From Pseudarthrobacter sp. MM222 (lineage in GTDB: Bacteria; Actinomycetota; Actinomycetes; Actinomycetales; Micrococcaceae): a DNA stretch of 64,000 nt. Below are positions 28,073-38,356 of the stretch, one piece after another. The notes beneath the pieces are model-generated. The model made no database searches and was not told the origin of the DNA. It saw only the letters and a program-made list of their open reading frames with translations. The translations under genes were made by a program, and so were the position numbers. Every line of letters starts with the position of its first letter. The first letter of the stretch is position 1. The DNA lies in contig NZ_OX352321.1 in the NCBI RefSeq assembly GCF_947090775.1, positions 1,426,001 to 1,490,000 on the forward strand, in the 5' to 3' direction.

Positions 28073-28662
28073 CGACGGATGCAGCGGAGGCTGCCGGACC
28101 GCGGGTCGTCGAACAGCGCGGCCTCTACTTCGACGAGCTTGAGGAGGACGTGGTCTATGCGCACCGGCCGGGCCGGACCGTGACGGAGACGGACAACGTC
28201 CTCTTCACCACCATGACCATGAACACCCAGGCGCTGCACCTCGACGCCGCCTGGAGCGCCGGGCAGCCGTTCGGCCAGCGCCTGATGAACTCGATGTTCA
28301 CGCTGGCCACCGTGGTGGGGCAGTCCGTTCCGCAACTGACGCAGGGCACCATCGTCGCGCAGTTGGGCATGACGGATGTTTCCTTCCCGCACCCGCTGTA
28401 TCACGGCGACACCCTGTACACGGAGACCATCGTGACCGGCAAGCGGCTGTCCTCCTCCCGCCCCGGGCAGGGCGTCGTGACTCTGAAGCACACCGGCCGG
28501 AACCAGCACGGCGACGTCGTGGCCCTCGCCACGCGCAGCTGCCTGATGTGGACGCGCGCGGCCCACACCGCCGCGCAGGACGAAAACTCCGAACGGATAG
28601 AAACTGCCGGGAAAGAATCTGCCCTGAAAGAACGCGCTCAAGAGGGGAGAATAGACACATGA
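28069..28662 (+). CDS. MaoC-family hot-dog hydratase (Rv2499c-like)
   Basis: Enoyl-CoA hydratase of the MaoC/R-hydratase fold. It begins with a conserved dimer-type start ([33 protein letters not shown]), where the Asp/Asn of ETDN corresponds to the catalytic part, then [16 protein letters not shown]. Length 197. In M. tuberculosis Rv2499c with CitE-like Rv2498c acts on itaconyl-CoA and, in leucine breakdown, on methylglutaconyl-CoA; the same role is inferred here from shared gene order. Starts inside the scoB stop and ends inside the start of the next gene, so all are coupled. Confidence 0.88.
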   Translation: MTTDAAEAAGPRVVEQRGLYFDELEEDVVYAHRPGRTVTETDNVLFTTMTMNTQALHLDAAWSAGQPFGQRLMNSMFTLATVVGQSVPQLTQGTIVAQLGMTDVSFPHPLYHGDTLYTETIVTGKRLSSSRPGQGVVTLKHTGRNQHGDVVALATRSCLMWTRAAHTAAQDENSERIETAGKESALKERAQEGRIDT

Positions 28663-29501
28663 GTTTTTTGATGGGTCCTGCCCTGCTGTTCTGCCCGGCC
28701 GACCGTCCCGAGCGCTACCAGAAGGCTGCCGAGCGTGCTGACGCGGTCATCGTGGACCTGGAGGACGCGGTGGCGCCGGCAGACAAGCAGCGCGCCCGCG
28801 GCGCCATCCTCGCCCAGCTTGGCTCCGCCGGCGATGTGCCGGAACTGGATCCGAGCCGGACCATCATCCGGCTCAACCCGGCGGGTAGCGAGGAGTTCGA
28901 GAAGGACCTGCACTGCCTCAAGCACACCCCATACCGGCACGTCATGCTGGCCAAGGCGGAGAGTGCGGCCCAACTCAGGGCGCTGGAAGGCTACAGCGTG
29001 ATTGCGCTCTGCGAGACGGCAGCCGGGATCCTGAACGCCGCCGCCATCGCCGCCGAACCGAACGTTGTGGGCCTGATGTGGGGCGCCGAGGACCTGCTCG
29101 CCTCCCTCGGAGGCACCTCCAGCCGGACCGACGACGGCGGCTACCGTGCGGTGGCGCTGCACGCGCGCTCCACGGTCCTGCTGGCCGCCCGGGCCTCGGG
29201 CAAGGAAGCCGTCGACTCCGTCTACGTCAACATCCCTGATCTCGTGGGGCTTGCCGTCGAGGCCCGCGACGCCGTCGCTTCGGGCTTCGGTTCGAAGGCG
29301 TGCATTCATCCGAACCAGGTGGCCGTGGTCCGCGGGGCCTATGCTCCCTCTGAAGCCGACGTCGCCGCTGCCGCGGAGCTGCTTGACGCCGCCGCAGGGG
29401 CCGGCGCGGGGGTCTTCCAGCACAAGGGCAAGATGATCGACGGGCCCATCCTTAAGCACGCAGAGTTCACGCTCCGCCGCGCCGGACGCTCGCCGGTCTA
29501 G
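28659..29501 (+). CDS. CitE/HpcH-family beta-hydroxyacyl-CoA lyase (Rv2498c-like)
   Basis: TIM-barrel Mg-dependent lyase of the citrate lyase beta family. Motifs: ALLFCPADRPERYQKA, VIVDLEDAVAPADK, substrate Arg in IIRLNPAGSEEF, ALCETAAGIL, and metal-binding GLMWGAEDLLASLGG. M. tuberculosis Rv2498c, with the same neighbours, was shown to cleave (R)-HMG-CoA (leucine) and (S)-citramalyl-CoA (itaconate); I infer the same dual role. The ATG at 28659 overlaps the MaoC stop and has AGGGGAG upstream. The stop codon lies in the first copy of a 21-base tandem duplication (29481-29522). Confidence 0.88.
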   Translation: MSFLMGPALLFCPADRPERYQKAAERADAVIVDLEDAVAPADKQRARGAILAQLGSAGDVPELDPSRTIIRLNPAGSEEFEKDLHCLKHTPYRHVMLAKAESAAQLRALEGYSVIALCETAAGILNAAAIAAEPNVVGLMWGAEDLLASLGGTSSRTDDGGYRAVALHARSTVLLAARASGKEAVDSVYVNIPDLVGLAVEARDAVASGFGSKACIHPNQVAVVRGAYAPSEADVAAAAELLDAAAGAGAGVFQHKGKMIDGPILKHAEFTLRRAGRSPV

Positions 29502-29522
29502 GCCGGGCGCTCGCCGGTCCAG
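29481..29522. repeat. 21-base tandem duplication spanning the lyase stop codon
   Basis: GCCGGACGCTCGCCGGTC followed by TAG, then the same with two changes (A to G, T to C), so the second copy reads CAG instead of the stop. Both copies encode AGRSPV; only the first ends in a stop. Confidence 0.85.
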
Positions 29523-29528
29523 TGTGCG

Positions 29529-30473
29529 TCAGTTGCCGGCAGCCCGGGCCCAGATGTTGTCGATGCTGGTTTCGTACATGCGGGCCAATTGCGTGGTGAT
29601 GGACTGCTTGCGCATCAGGTGCTCGTACTTGAGGTCAAAATCAATGGTCAGAGGCGCCTTTCGACCCGCCCGGCCAGCGTAGCTGGCGCCGTAGACGTTG
29701 GCGATCAGCTCCTCCGCACCCACCTGGCAGTCCTGTTCAAGGATCAGCCGGTATTGGGTCCGCCAGTGCGAGCCTATGGTCTGCTTGGCATCGTTGACTC
29801 CTGCTTCGCGAAGCTGCAGGGCGAACCAGCCGAGCAAGCTCTTCCGCACATACTGCTCAACGGAGCGAAGGGGAAGATGGTGTATCAGCGCAAATTCCTT
29901 GTCGGGTTTCACCGAGACATGAGGTTCGCTGCGGGACCAGTCCCGGATGTGGTGGTTGCCGTTGCCGATTTTGAATCCGCCGCATCTACCGGCCTCATGG
30001 AAAATCATTGACTTGTCAGTTGCCGGCACCGTGTCCGTTACGGACGTGAGGTCGAAGAGCGACAGGCTGTGCCCGTCAGTAACTTCGCCGCCATACAGGT
30101 AGTTGACCCGCTTCACGTAGTACGCTGCGGCGCCTCCCCGGGATTCGCGCAGGGAAAGCATTTCTTCCCGGTCGAGGTCGAGAAATTCATCGGCGTCGAG
30201 GAGAAAGACGAAGTCAAAGTCATTGTGCCGAAAAGCATTCCTGTACATCGCAGTCATTTTTTCGTTCTGCTTGAGTGCTTGGTCTTCGTCGATGGAGATC
30301 GTCAGCGGCAGTCCCTCAGCCTTCAGCGCCTGCAGAATGTCCATCGTGCCGTCCGTGGACAAATTGTCCGCGATGAACATGTGGTCGACGGCCCTGAGGT
30401 TATATCGGACAAACGCCTCGATGATGTCCTCTTCGTTCTTGACCATGGTCAAGCTGACTGTCTGCATCTGCAC
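29529..30473 (-). CDS. Family 2 glycosyltransferase-like protein
   Basis: GT-A fold enzyme, 314 residues: TVSLTMVKNEEDIIEAFVRYN at the start, IADNLSTDGTMDIL, and the DXD-type motif FLLDADEFLDLD. The rest (YVKRVNYLYGG, HHLPLRSVEQYVRKSLLG) fits the family of single-domain transferases that modify surface glycans; donor and acceptor are unknown. No membrane segment is seen. G+C looks lower than the neighbours (a sampled line at 29581 has 33 of 60) and it is alone between two operons facing it or sharing its strand, so it was probably acquired separately. Confidence 0.82.
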   Translation of the reverse strand: MQMQTVSLTMVKNEEDIIEAFVRYNLRAVDHMFIADNLSTDGTMDILQALKAEGLPLTISIDEDQALKQNEKMTAMYRNAFRHNDFDFVFLLDADEFLDLDREEMLSLRESRGGAAAYYVKRVNYLYGGEVTDGHSLSLFDLTSVTDTVPATDKSMIFHEAGRCGGFKIGNGNHHIRDWSRSEPHVSVKPDKEFALIHHLPLRSVEQYVRKSLLGWFALQLREAGVNDAKQTIGSHWRTQYRLILEQDCQVGAEELIANVYGASYAGRAGRKAPLTIDFDLKYEHLMRKQSITTQLARMYETSIDNIWARAAGN

Positions 30474-30607
30474 TCCAAACTATTCCCGGCTGCTGGTCAC
30501 TGAGCGAGATGCTTGGGCGACGCCGGCCTGGCGATGGACTCATGCTAGCAACTGGGCAGACTCCGGCCGGAATGGGGCTGTTCTGCGCCCTGGGAGTTCC
30601 GGAAACG

Positions 30608-30643
30608 CCGCAGGCCGGATGTCGTGGGACATCCGGCCTGCGG
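30608..30643. terminator. 16-base-pair perfect hairpin after the stress protein gene
   Basis: CCGCAGGCCGGATGTC, loop GTGG, then the exact reverse complement. It starts 31 bases downstream of the stop of the minus-strand universal stress protein gene and probably ends the tct operon transcript. No U-run follows. Confidence 0.7.
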
Positions 30644-30673
30644 TGCTCATAGCTGTGTTCGGGTCAAGCCGCG

Positions 30674-31068
30674 TTAATGTGCAGCTGCCTTGACCGCGAG
30701 GATGGGGCAGTCCGCTTCCAGGAGGATCTGCTGCGACGTGCTTCCCATGATCAGTTTTCCGACCGGCGTGCGCCTCCGCAGGCCGATGACGATGAGGTCC
30801 GCGCGGTACTCGTCGGCGGCCCGCAGTACCTCGTTGGCCGCCTCGTTGCCACGGACCGGCTGCAGGATGTGGTGCTCGATGCCTTCGTCCTTGAGCCTGT
30901 CCTCGATGGTGGCAATGGCGTCCTCCTGGGCGTACCGCTTGTCCACGGGGGCGTCACCCCGGGACGAGTTGATGACGACGAGGAGCGCATTGTCCTTGCG
31001 GGCTTCAACTATGGCGCGCTCAAAGGCCGCTTCCCCCTCGGGTGTGGGTACGTATCCGACGATGATGC

Positions 31069-31072
<4 letters not shown>
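30674..31072 (-). CDS. Universal stress protein (UspA domain) coupled to the tct operon
   Basis: A single 132-residue Usp domain: [20 protein letters not shown] at the start and the ATP-binding type C-terminus [35 protein letters not shown] (G-2x-G-9x-G[S/T]). The GTG start has CAGGAG five bases upstream and overlaps the stop of tctA by four bases (GTGA). Usp domains are often linked to transporters; here it may bind ATP/ADP and modulate the tricarboxylate transporter or respond to it. That link is inferred from coupling only. Confidence 0.92.
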
Positions 31073-32728
<1,656 letters not shown>

Positions 32729-32729
<1 letters not shown>

Positions 32730-33232
32730 TAGAGAATTCCTTCCAGCAGCCCGGCGGGAAGCGCAATGCCGAGGCCGAGGTAAAAGCCGTAGAAGGTCAG
32801 GAGGGACAAGGCCACGGAGATGAGGCCGTCCCGGACGTAGTGCCGGCTGCCCAGGGCCCACACACTGCCCCAAAACAGGATGGTTCCGGATACTACCCAG
32901 CCGGCCCAATCAATCAGCAGGATGTTGGCCACGAATGCGCCAACCAGCGGCAGGACCGTCTTCCAGTCCGCGGGATGCGTCAGGTCTACATCCTCGCCGC
33001 TTTCCGCTTCGGCGTGCCCGCCGCGGAGCACGTTGATGGCCAGCAGTACGGCGCAGACAAGCAGCAGGCCCGCAACGATGTAGGGGATGGTCTTGGGTCC
33101 GACGGCGTCCGACCGGGAGAACGGGGTCACGAGGTTGACGGCGTCCCACAGAACCAGCCCCCCAACCGCTCCGAGCAGGAGGGCAACCCCCAGCTCGGAG
33201 CGGCCTTTGAGCTTAGTGGTCAAGGAACTCAC
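32729..33232 (-). CDS. tctB: Tripartite tricarboxylate transporter small permease TctB
   Basis: Small membrane subunit, 167 residues, four hydrophobic segments: [68 protein letters not shown] and [19 protein letters not shown], with a hydrophilic acidic loop ([17 protein letters not shown]). The GTG start overlaps the tctC stop by four bases. Partner of the following large permease and of the preceding receptor. Confidence 0.9.
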
Positions 33233-34236
33233 GTCAGGCCAAGCTTCGTCAGAATGTCGGCCACCCGCTTGTCCTGCTCGGTCAGGAAGGACTTGAACTC
33301 GTCGCCGGTCAGGAAAGCGTCGGACCAGCCTTTCGACTTCAGCGCGTCCTTCCAGGCCTGGGTGCCGTGCATCTTCTCGAGGGCGGCGATCAGGGATGCT
33401 TTGTCAGCATCGCTGATTCCGGGGGGCGCCACGATGCCCCGCCAGTTGCTGAATACCAGGTCGATGCCGGACTCTTTCAGGGTGGGGGCATCGACGCCCT
33501 CGAGGCGCTTGTCCCCGCTGGTTGCGAGGACCCGCACCTCTCCGGACTCGATCTGCTTCACGTACTCACCGGCCCCCGAGGCGGCAAAACCGAGCTTGTT
33601 TCCGAGGATGGCGGGAAGAAGATCGCCGCCGCCGTCGTAGGAGACGAAGTTGACCTTGGTGGCGTCGATACCGACGGCGCCGGCCAGCTGCATCGGCAAG
33701 AGGTGGTCAGGTCCACCGGGGGAAGAACCGCCGCCCACGCTGATGGAGCCCGGATCTGCTTTCCAAGCCGCCACGAGGTCGGTAATTGTCTTGTAGGGCG
33801 AGTCCTTGTTGACCATGATCGCGCCAGGCTCTTCGATGAGCTTGGCCAGGGGAGTGGTGTCGGTCAGCTTGGATTCGGACTTGTTGGTGTAGCTGGCGCC
33901 CACAACTCCAAGGCCCATCAACATGGCGAGGTCGCCGTTGCCCTTTTCGTTCACGACGCGGGCCAGGCCTACGGTTCCGCCGGCACCGGCGAGGTTGAAC
34001 ACCTCGGTGTTCGTGGCGATCTTCTCGTCGTCGAGAACCTTCGCCGCCACCCGGGCAGTGGTGTCGTAGCCGCCGCCTGCGGTATTGGGAACCAGGATCT
34101 GCAACCCGGTGATGGGGCCGGCAGCAGCGCCGGAGGTGGTGGGAGTGGCGCTCTTGCCGGTGGAACCGCAACCGGTGGCCATCAGGGCAATGCCGGCGGC
34201 GACGGCGGCAATGCGGAATGCGCGGATCTGGCGCAT
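33229..34236 (-). CDS. tctC: Tripartite tricarboxylate transporter substrate-binding lipoprotein TctC
   Basis: Extracytoplasmic receptor of the Bug family, binding citrate or a related carboxylate. Signal peptide with lipobox (AGIALMATGC, lipidated Cys followed by GSTGKSATPTTSG). Mature part has the family pattern ILVPNTAGGGYDTTARV, GAGGTVGLARVVNEKGNGD and VGGGSSPGGPDHLLPMQLA. I place the start at ATG 34236 (MRQIRAF), with GAGGAAC ahead, rather than 34269. First gene of a minus-strand operon tctC-tctB-tctA-usp, divergent from a CitAB-type two-component system that probably controls it. Confidence 0.92.
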   Translation of the reverse strand: MRQIRAFRIAAVAAGIALMATGCGSTGKSATPTTSGAAAGPITGLQILVPNTAGGGYDTTARVAAKVLDDEKIATNTEVFNLAGAGGTVGLARVVNEKGNGDLAMLMGLGVVGASYTNKSESKLTDTTPLAKLIEEPGAIMVNKDSPYKTITDLVAAWKADPGSISVGGGSSPGGPDHLLPMQLAGAVGIDATKVNFVSYDGGGDLLPAILGNKLGFAASGAGEYVKQIESGEVRVLATSGDKRLEGVDAPTLKESGIDLVFSNWRGIVAPPGISDADKASLIAALEKMHGTQAWKDALKSKGWSDAFLTGDEFKSFLTEQDKRVADILTKLGLT

Positions 34237-34269
34237 GGTGTTCCTCTTCTCGCTAAAACTGATCAGCAA

Positions 34270-34505
34270 AACTGACTGGTGTATTCGATGCTAGGTGCGG
34301 ACGTGACGCGGATCACCCTTGTGTACGCAGAGAAAGTTAAGTTCATTTCGTTCACGTTTCTGCCGTCCAACGGCGCCCTCGGGCCCGTCGGAATCTGCCG
34401 TCCGGCGTGCGGTATAGTTCACCCCACCGCCGCGGATTGTGTTCCATCCTGCGTGCAGCGGCCGAGGCGTTGTGCCAGCCAGATCACGAGAAGGAAAGAC
34501 AGCAC
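34270..34505. promoter_or_regulatory. Divergent control region between tctC and the sensor kinase gene
   Basis: Contains a GTTCA-N4-GTTCA direct repeat at 34341-34354, a candidate response-regulator site, and TATAGT at 34413-34418, a good -10 for the kinase gene (its -35 is weak). The tctC promoter should lie near 34270-34330, where the DNA is more A/T rich. Confidence 0.4.
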
Positions 34506-36101
34506 GTGACTCGACGACGAGGGATGTCCCTGGCCGGGCAGTACCTGTTCCTGCAGCTGCTGATCGTCCTGGCCGTGCTGGTAGCGGTGGTCGCGATTTC
34601 GCTGGCGCAGTCAGCCGCCGCCTTTGAAAGGATAGAAGGCCGCAGGGCGTTGTCCGCGGCCGAGGCCCTGGGCGGCAATCCCACTGTCCGCGTCCTCCTT
34701 CCGACGGCGGAACCACGTAGCGGGTCGGCGCTGCCCGCGGTGGCCGAGTCCGTCCGCACCCTGTCCGGTTCCTCGCAAGTAGCGCTGGCCAAACTGGACG
34801 GCACCGTCGTCGCGTCCTCCGACCCCGGACAACTCGGCAAGCCCCTCGAACTGGGGGAGAGCAGAGTCATGGAGGGCCGGGCCTGGACCGGGGTGGTGGG
34901 CGGATCGGGAACGCCGTACCTCTCGGCCCACGTGCCGGTCCTGGCTGATAACGGCGCCATGATCGGCATCGCGTCCATCAGCCGGAACTACCCGTCCACG
35001 CTGGAGCGGCTGGGCGACGCCGTGCCGAACCTGCTCACCTATCTTGGCGTGGCCAGCGTGCTCGGCGTCGCGGGCTCGCTTCTTCTGGCGCGGAGGGTGA
35101 AACGCCAGACCCTGGGCATGGAACCGAAAGAGATCACCAACCTGGTGGAAAACCGCGAGGCCATGCTGCATGGTCTCAAGGAAGGCGTGGTGGCCCTGGA
35201 CCCGCACGAACGGATCACGGTGGTCAACGAGAGCGCCCGCCAGCTCCTGGGACTGTCGCCGGACTGCGTGGGCAAGAACCTCGGCAGCCTGGCCGTGGAG
35301 CCCGCGTTGCGGGAGGTTCTCACCCGGGACCAGCCGGGTCCGGACAGGCTTGTGCTGGTGGGTGAGCGGCTTGTTGTCCTCAACAGGATGCCCATGCTCT
35401 CGCGCGGCCGCACCATAGGTTCCGTGACCACGCTTCGTGACCGCACCGAACTGTCCTCGCTCGAGCGTGAGTTGGGAACCACACGCACCGCAACGGACAC
35501 CCTCCGTGCCCAGGCCCACGAATTCGCGAACCAGCTGCACATCATTTCCGGCCTCATCCAGATCGGCGAGTACGACGCGGTGGTTCAGTTCGTCAACGGA
35601 GCAACCCTGGACCGGACCAGGCTCAACGAAGAAGTGACCAGCAGGATCGGCGACCCCGCGCTGGCAGCGCTGCTGATCGCAAAGTCCAGCCTTGCGGCCG
35701 AGGGCGGAGTGGCGCTCCAGCTGTCTCCGGACTCCCATTTGGGACCGGTGGAGGAGGACTTGTCCAGGGACCTGACAACCGTGGTGGGCAACCTTGTCGA
35801 CAACGCCCTGGATGCCGTCCGGGGAACCGCCGACGCCGTCGTCCAAGTTCTGGTCGACGACGGCGGCGATGAGTTGCGCGTCGTCGTGAAGGACTCCGGT
35901 CCCGGCGTGCCGCCGGAACACATGGATGCCATCTTCCGGCAAGGATTCACCACCAAACAAGCCACTGCCGACGGCGGACGCGGCTACGGCCTGGCCCTGT
36001 CCCGGGTGGTTTGCCAGCGCCGGGGAGGGCAGCTTTCGGTACACAACGAGGCCGGGGCGGTCTTCACTGCGACGCTCGTCCCGAGGAAGGTGTGGCCATG
36101 A
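34506..36101 (+). CDS. CitA/DcuS-family sensor histidine kinase
   Basis: Membrane sensor for di- or tricarboxylates. First membrane helix at about residues 9-33 (YLFLQLLIVLAVLVAVVAISLA), an extracytoplasmic Cache/PASp domain, second helix near 180-200 (LLTYLGVASVLGVAGSLLLA), then a cytoplasmic PAS (NREAMLHGLKEGVVALD). The H-box is AHEFANQLHIISGLIQIGEYD, typical of the CitA group, and the ATPase domain has GNLVDNALDAV and DSGPGVPPE. I use GTG 34506 (AAGGAAAG upstream); ATG 34524 is possible. Its stop overlaps the regulator start. Confidence 0.93.
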   Translation: MTRRRGMSLAGQYLFLQLLIVLAVLVAVVAISLAQSAAAFERIEGRRALSAAEALGGNPTVRVLLPTAEPRSGSALPAVAESVRTLSGSSQVALAKLDGTVVASSDPGQLGKPLELGESRVMEGRAWTGVVGGSGTPYLSAHVPVLADNGAMIGIASISRNYPSTLERLGDAVPNLLTYLGVASVLGVAGSLLLARRVKRQTLGMEPKEITNLVENREAMLHGLKEGVVALDPHERITVVNESARQLLGLSPDCVGKNLGSLAVEPALREVLTRDQPGPDRLVLVGERLVVLNRMPMLSRGRTIGSVTTLRDRTELSSLERELGTTRTATDTLRAQAHEFANQLHIISGLIQIGEYDAVVQFVNGATLDRTRLNEEVTSRIGDPALAALLIAKSSLAAEGGVALQLSPDSHLGPVEEDLSRDLTTVVGNLVDNALDAVRGTADAVVQVLVDDGGDELRVVVKDSGPGVPPEHMDAIFRQGFTTKQATADGGRGYGLALSRVVCQRRGGQLSVHNEAGAVFTATLVPRKVWP

Positions 36102-36775
36102 TCAGGGTCCTCATCATCGACGACGACTTTATGGTCGCCAAGGTCCATGCCGGCTTCATCCAGCGGACCCCCGGGTTCGCCGTGGTCGGAGCGGCGCACA
36201 GCGGCGCCGAAGCGCTCGCCAAGACCCGGGACCTCAGGCCTGATCTGGTGCTGCTTGATATCCATCTTCCTGATGCCAACGGGCTCGATCTGATGCTTCA
36301 GCTGCGCGAAATCGCCCCGGAACTGGACGTGCTGGTGATCAGTGCGGCGCGGGAGGTGGAGACGGTGCGGCGCGCCCTACGGGGAGGGATCGTCCATTAC
36401 CTCATTAAGCCGTTCTCGCAGGCGGACCTGCAGGAGCGCCTGGAGCATTACCGGAGCGCCTACCAGAGCCTGGACTCGTCCAAGGATGTGGCCGAGCAAT
36501 CGGACGTGAACCGGGTCTTCGGGGTGGAGCGGCAGGAGTTCATCGAGCGGCCGCTGCCCAAGGGCTGCAGCCCGGAGACGCTCAAGATGGTCGAAGCAGT
36601 CCTGCGCTCGGCTGAGACAGACCTGTCCGCCGCAGAAGTGGCGGACCTTACTGGCACGTCCCGGGTCAGCGCGCGCCGCTACCTGGAGTATCTCCACGAT
36701 GAAGCCAGAGTCCAGGTGCGGCTCAAGTATGGGGCAGGACGCCCCGAACGCCGCTACCTGATGAACCCGCAGTGA
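36098..36775 (+). CDS. CitB/DcuR-family response regulator
   Basis: Receiver domain at residues 1-120: acidic pocket IIDDDFMVA, phosphoacceptor Asp in LVLLDIHLPDANG, VISAA and the lysine in YLIKPF. The C-terminus has a CitB-type helix-turn-helix (LSAAEVADLTGTSRVSARRYLEYL). The ATG lies within the kinase stop (ATGA). Predicted to be phosphorylated by the preceding kinase and to activate the divergent tct operon in the presence of citrate or a similar carboxylate. Confidence 0.93.
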   Translation: MIRVLIIDDDFMVAKVHAGFIQRTPGFAVVGAAHSGAEALAKTRDLRPDLVLLDIHLPDANGLDLMLQLREIAPELDVLVISAAREVETVRRALRGGIVHYLIKPFSQADLQERLEHYRSAYQSLDSSKDVAEQSDVNRVFGVERQEFIERPLPKGCSPETLKMVEAVLRSAETDLSAAEVADLTGTSRVSARRYLEYLHDEARVQVRLKYGAGRPERRYLMNPQ

Positions 36776-36826
36776 CCTCGTCCGGGCCTGCCTTTAGGCC
36801 ATGACGGGCGGCGTTTCCAGCCGTCG

Positions 36827-38305
36827 TCAATGCTTCGCCGGCAGGGATACCGGAGGGATGGCCACATACAGGGAGGTCCGGATCCAGCGCTGGCCGGTAG
36901 CCCGGAATTCGGCCCGCGTGGCGAAGCGGTAGAGGTAACTTTGGACCCGCACCCATCGGGGGCGTCCGCCGTCGAACGGGTCGTGGCGCAACAGGCGCAA
37001 GATCTGCGCGTCGGCCTCCAGCAGCTTGGCCAGGAACGCGTAGAACCAATCCTCGTGCACCGTACGCAGCGGCAGGAACCACATCAGCCAGTCAAGCCGC
37101 AGGTGGTAGGGCGCATACTGCCGCGGGAGGCGGCGGACGTCCCCGGGTTTTCCCTTGAAGTCGTACTCCCGCCACTCGGCGTCGTCCCCCGGGTCCGGGT
37201 CGAGGGTTCCCTCCACCACGATCTCGATCCGCCGCCTGGTGACCGTGCCAAACGCGCCGTAAGTGTTGACGAGCTGCCAGCGGTTGAAACTGGCATTCAT
37301 CAGTTGATGGTGCGAGCAAAGGTTCTGAATCGGCCGGTAGCTGAGCACCACGTGCAGGACGGTGGCGAACAGGACCACCACCAGCCACGGCACCGGTGCC
37401 CGGCTGCCGGCCGGTGCGCCGGCAACCACTTCTGCGGATGCGGCGTGCCAGTCGAGCGGGATGGCCGGAAGGACGGCGTGCGCCACCGGATCACTGATGG
37501 CGGCGAAGGCGAGCAGGATCGCCATCCAGTTGAGCCAGGCGAAGTTCCCGCTAACCACGAGCCAGAGCTGGGTGAAGATGACGATCCCGGCCGCGGCACT
37601 TGCCAGCGGCTGCGGGGCGAAGAGGAAGAACGGCACCACCAGCTGGGCGAAATGGTTGCCGAGGACCTCCAGCCGGTGCCACGCCCTGGGCAGCAGATGC
37701 GCCTGCCGGCTCAAGGGCCCGGGCATCGGCTGGGTCTCGTGGTGGTAGTACAGGGCCGTCAGATCGCGCCACTCGGACCCGCCGCGGATTTTGATCAGGC
37801 CGGCGCCGAATTCCAGGCGGAACACCAGCCACACCAGCAGGATCAGGATCGGCCGCGGCGGGGGAGTCTGGTCCGAGCCCAGGAACGCCGCGGTGAACCC
37901 CGCCTCCAGCAGCAGCATCTCCCAGCCAAAGCCGTAAAACGTCTGGCCGACATTGACCACCGACATGTACAACAGCCACAAGCCCAGGAACGCCAGCAGC
38001 GGAACCCATGGCGGCCCGAGCTGCGGCAGGCCGAGGATCAGGGTGCCGGAGATGGCCATGCCGCTCCAGCACACGGCCCGCAGCAGCCGGTCCGAATAGC
38101 GCCAGCGGAACAGGCTGGGCCTGCCCAGGCGGCGGAATCCTTCCAGATACTCCGGCGCCGGCAACAGGCCGCGCTCGCCGAGGAGGGCCGGGAACTGGTT
38201 GAGCGAGGAGAGGAAGGCCACGAAGAAGATGGTGGCGATGCCGCGCTGCAGTACCTGCCGGGCGAACTCGTACTCCGGCGCGTCGAACCATGAGGTCCAC
38301 TCCAC
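36827..38305 (-). CDS. Lipase maturation factor (LMF1/LMF2)-like membrane protein
   Basis: A 492-residue polytopic protein with the LMF family pattern: N-terminal LQRGIATIFFVAFLSSLNQFPALLGERGLLP, YGFGWEMLLLEAGF, WLVFRLEFGAGLIKIRGG, LTALYYHHETQPMPGPLS and the long cytoplasmic/luminal tail RLDWLMWFLPL...FAFLAKLLEAD with GRPRWVRVQSYLYRFA. In animals LMF1 helps fold lipases in the ER; in bacteria the function is unknown. Starts with GTG at 38305. Convergent with the response regulator and divergent from the TauE gene. Confidence 0.9.
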   Translation of the reverse strand: MEWTSWFDAPEYEFARQVLQRGIATIFFVAFLSSLNQFPALLGERGLLPAPEYLEGFRRLGRPSLFRWRYSDRLLRAVCWSGMAISGTLILGLPQLGPPWVPLLAFLGLWLLYMSVVNVGQTFYGFGWEMLLLEAGFTAAFLGSDQTPPPRPILILLVWLVFRLEFGAGLIKIRGGSEWRDLTALYYHHETQPMPGPLSRQAHLLPRAWHRLEVLGNHFAQLVVPFFLFAPQPLASAAAGIVIFTQLWLVVSGNFAWLNWMAILLAFAAISDPVAHAVLPAIPLDWHAASAEVVAGAPAGSRAPVPWLVVVLFATVLHVVLSYRPIQNLCSHHQLMNASFNRWQLVNTYGAFGTVTRRRIEIVVEGTLDPDPGDDAEWREYDFKGKPGDVRRLPRQYAPYHLRLDWLMWFLPLRTVHEDWFYAFLAKLLEADAQILRLLRHDPFDGGRPRWVRVQSYLYRFATRAEFRATGQRWIRTSLYVAIPPVSLPAKH

Positions 38306-38356
38306 GAATCACACGTTACGCCGGTCCCGGCGGCCGGGCGGCACTAGGATCGAATC

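Noticed and set aside
30608..30643. GGATGTC/GACATCC arms resembling the operator at 11075
   Set aside because: Spacer and context differ (long hairpin after a gene stop, not in a promoter), so it is best read as a terminator.
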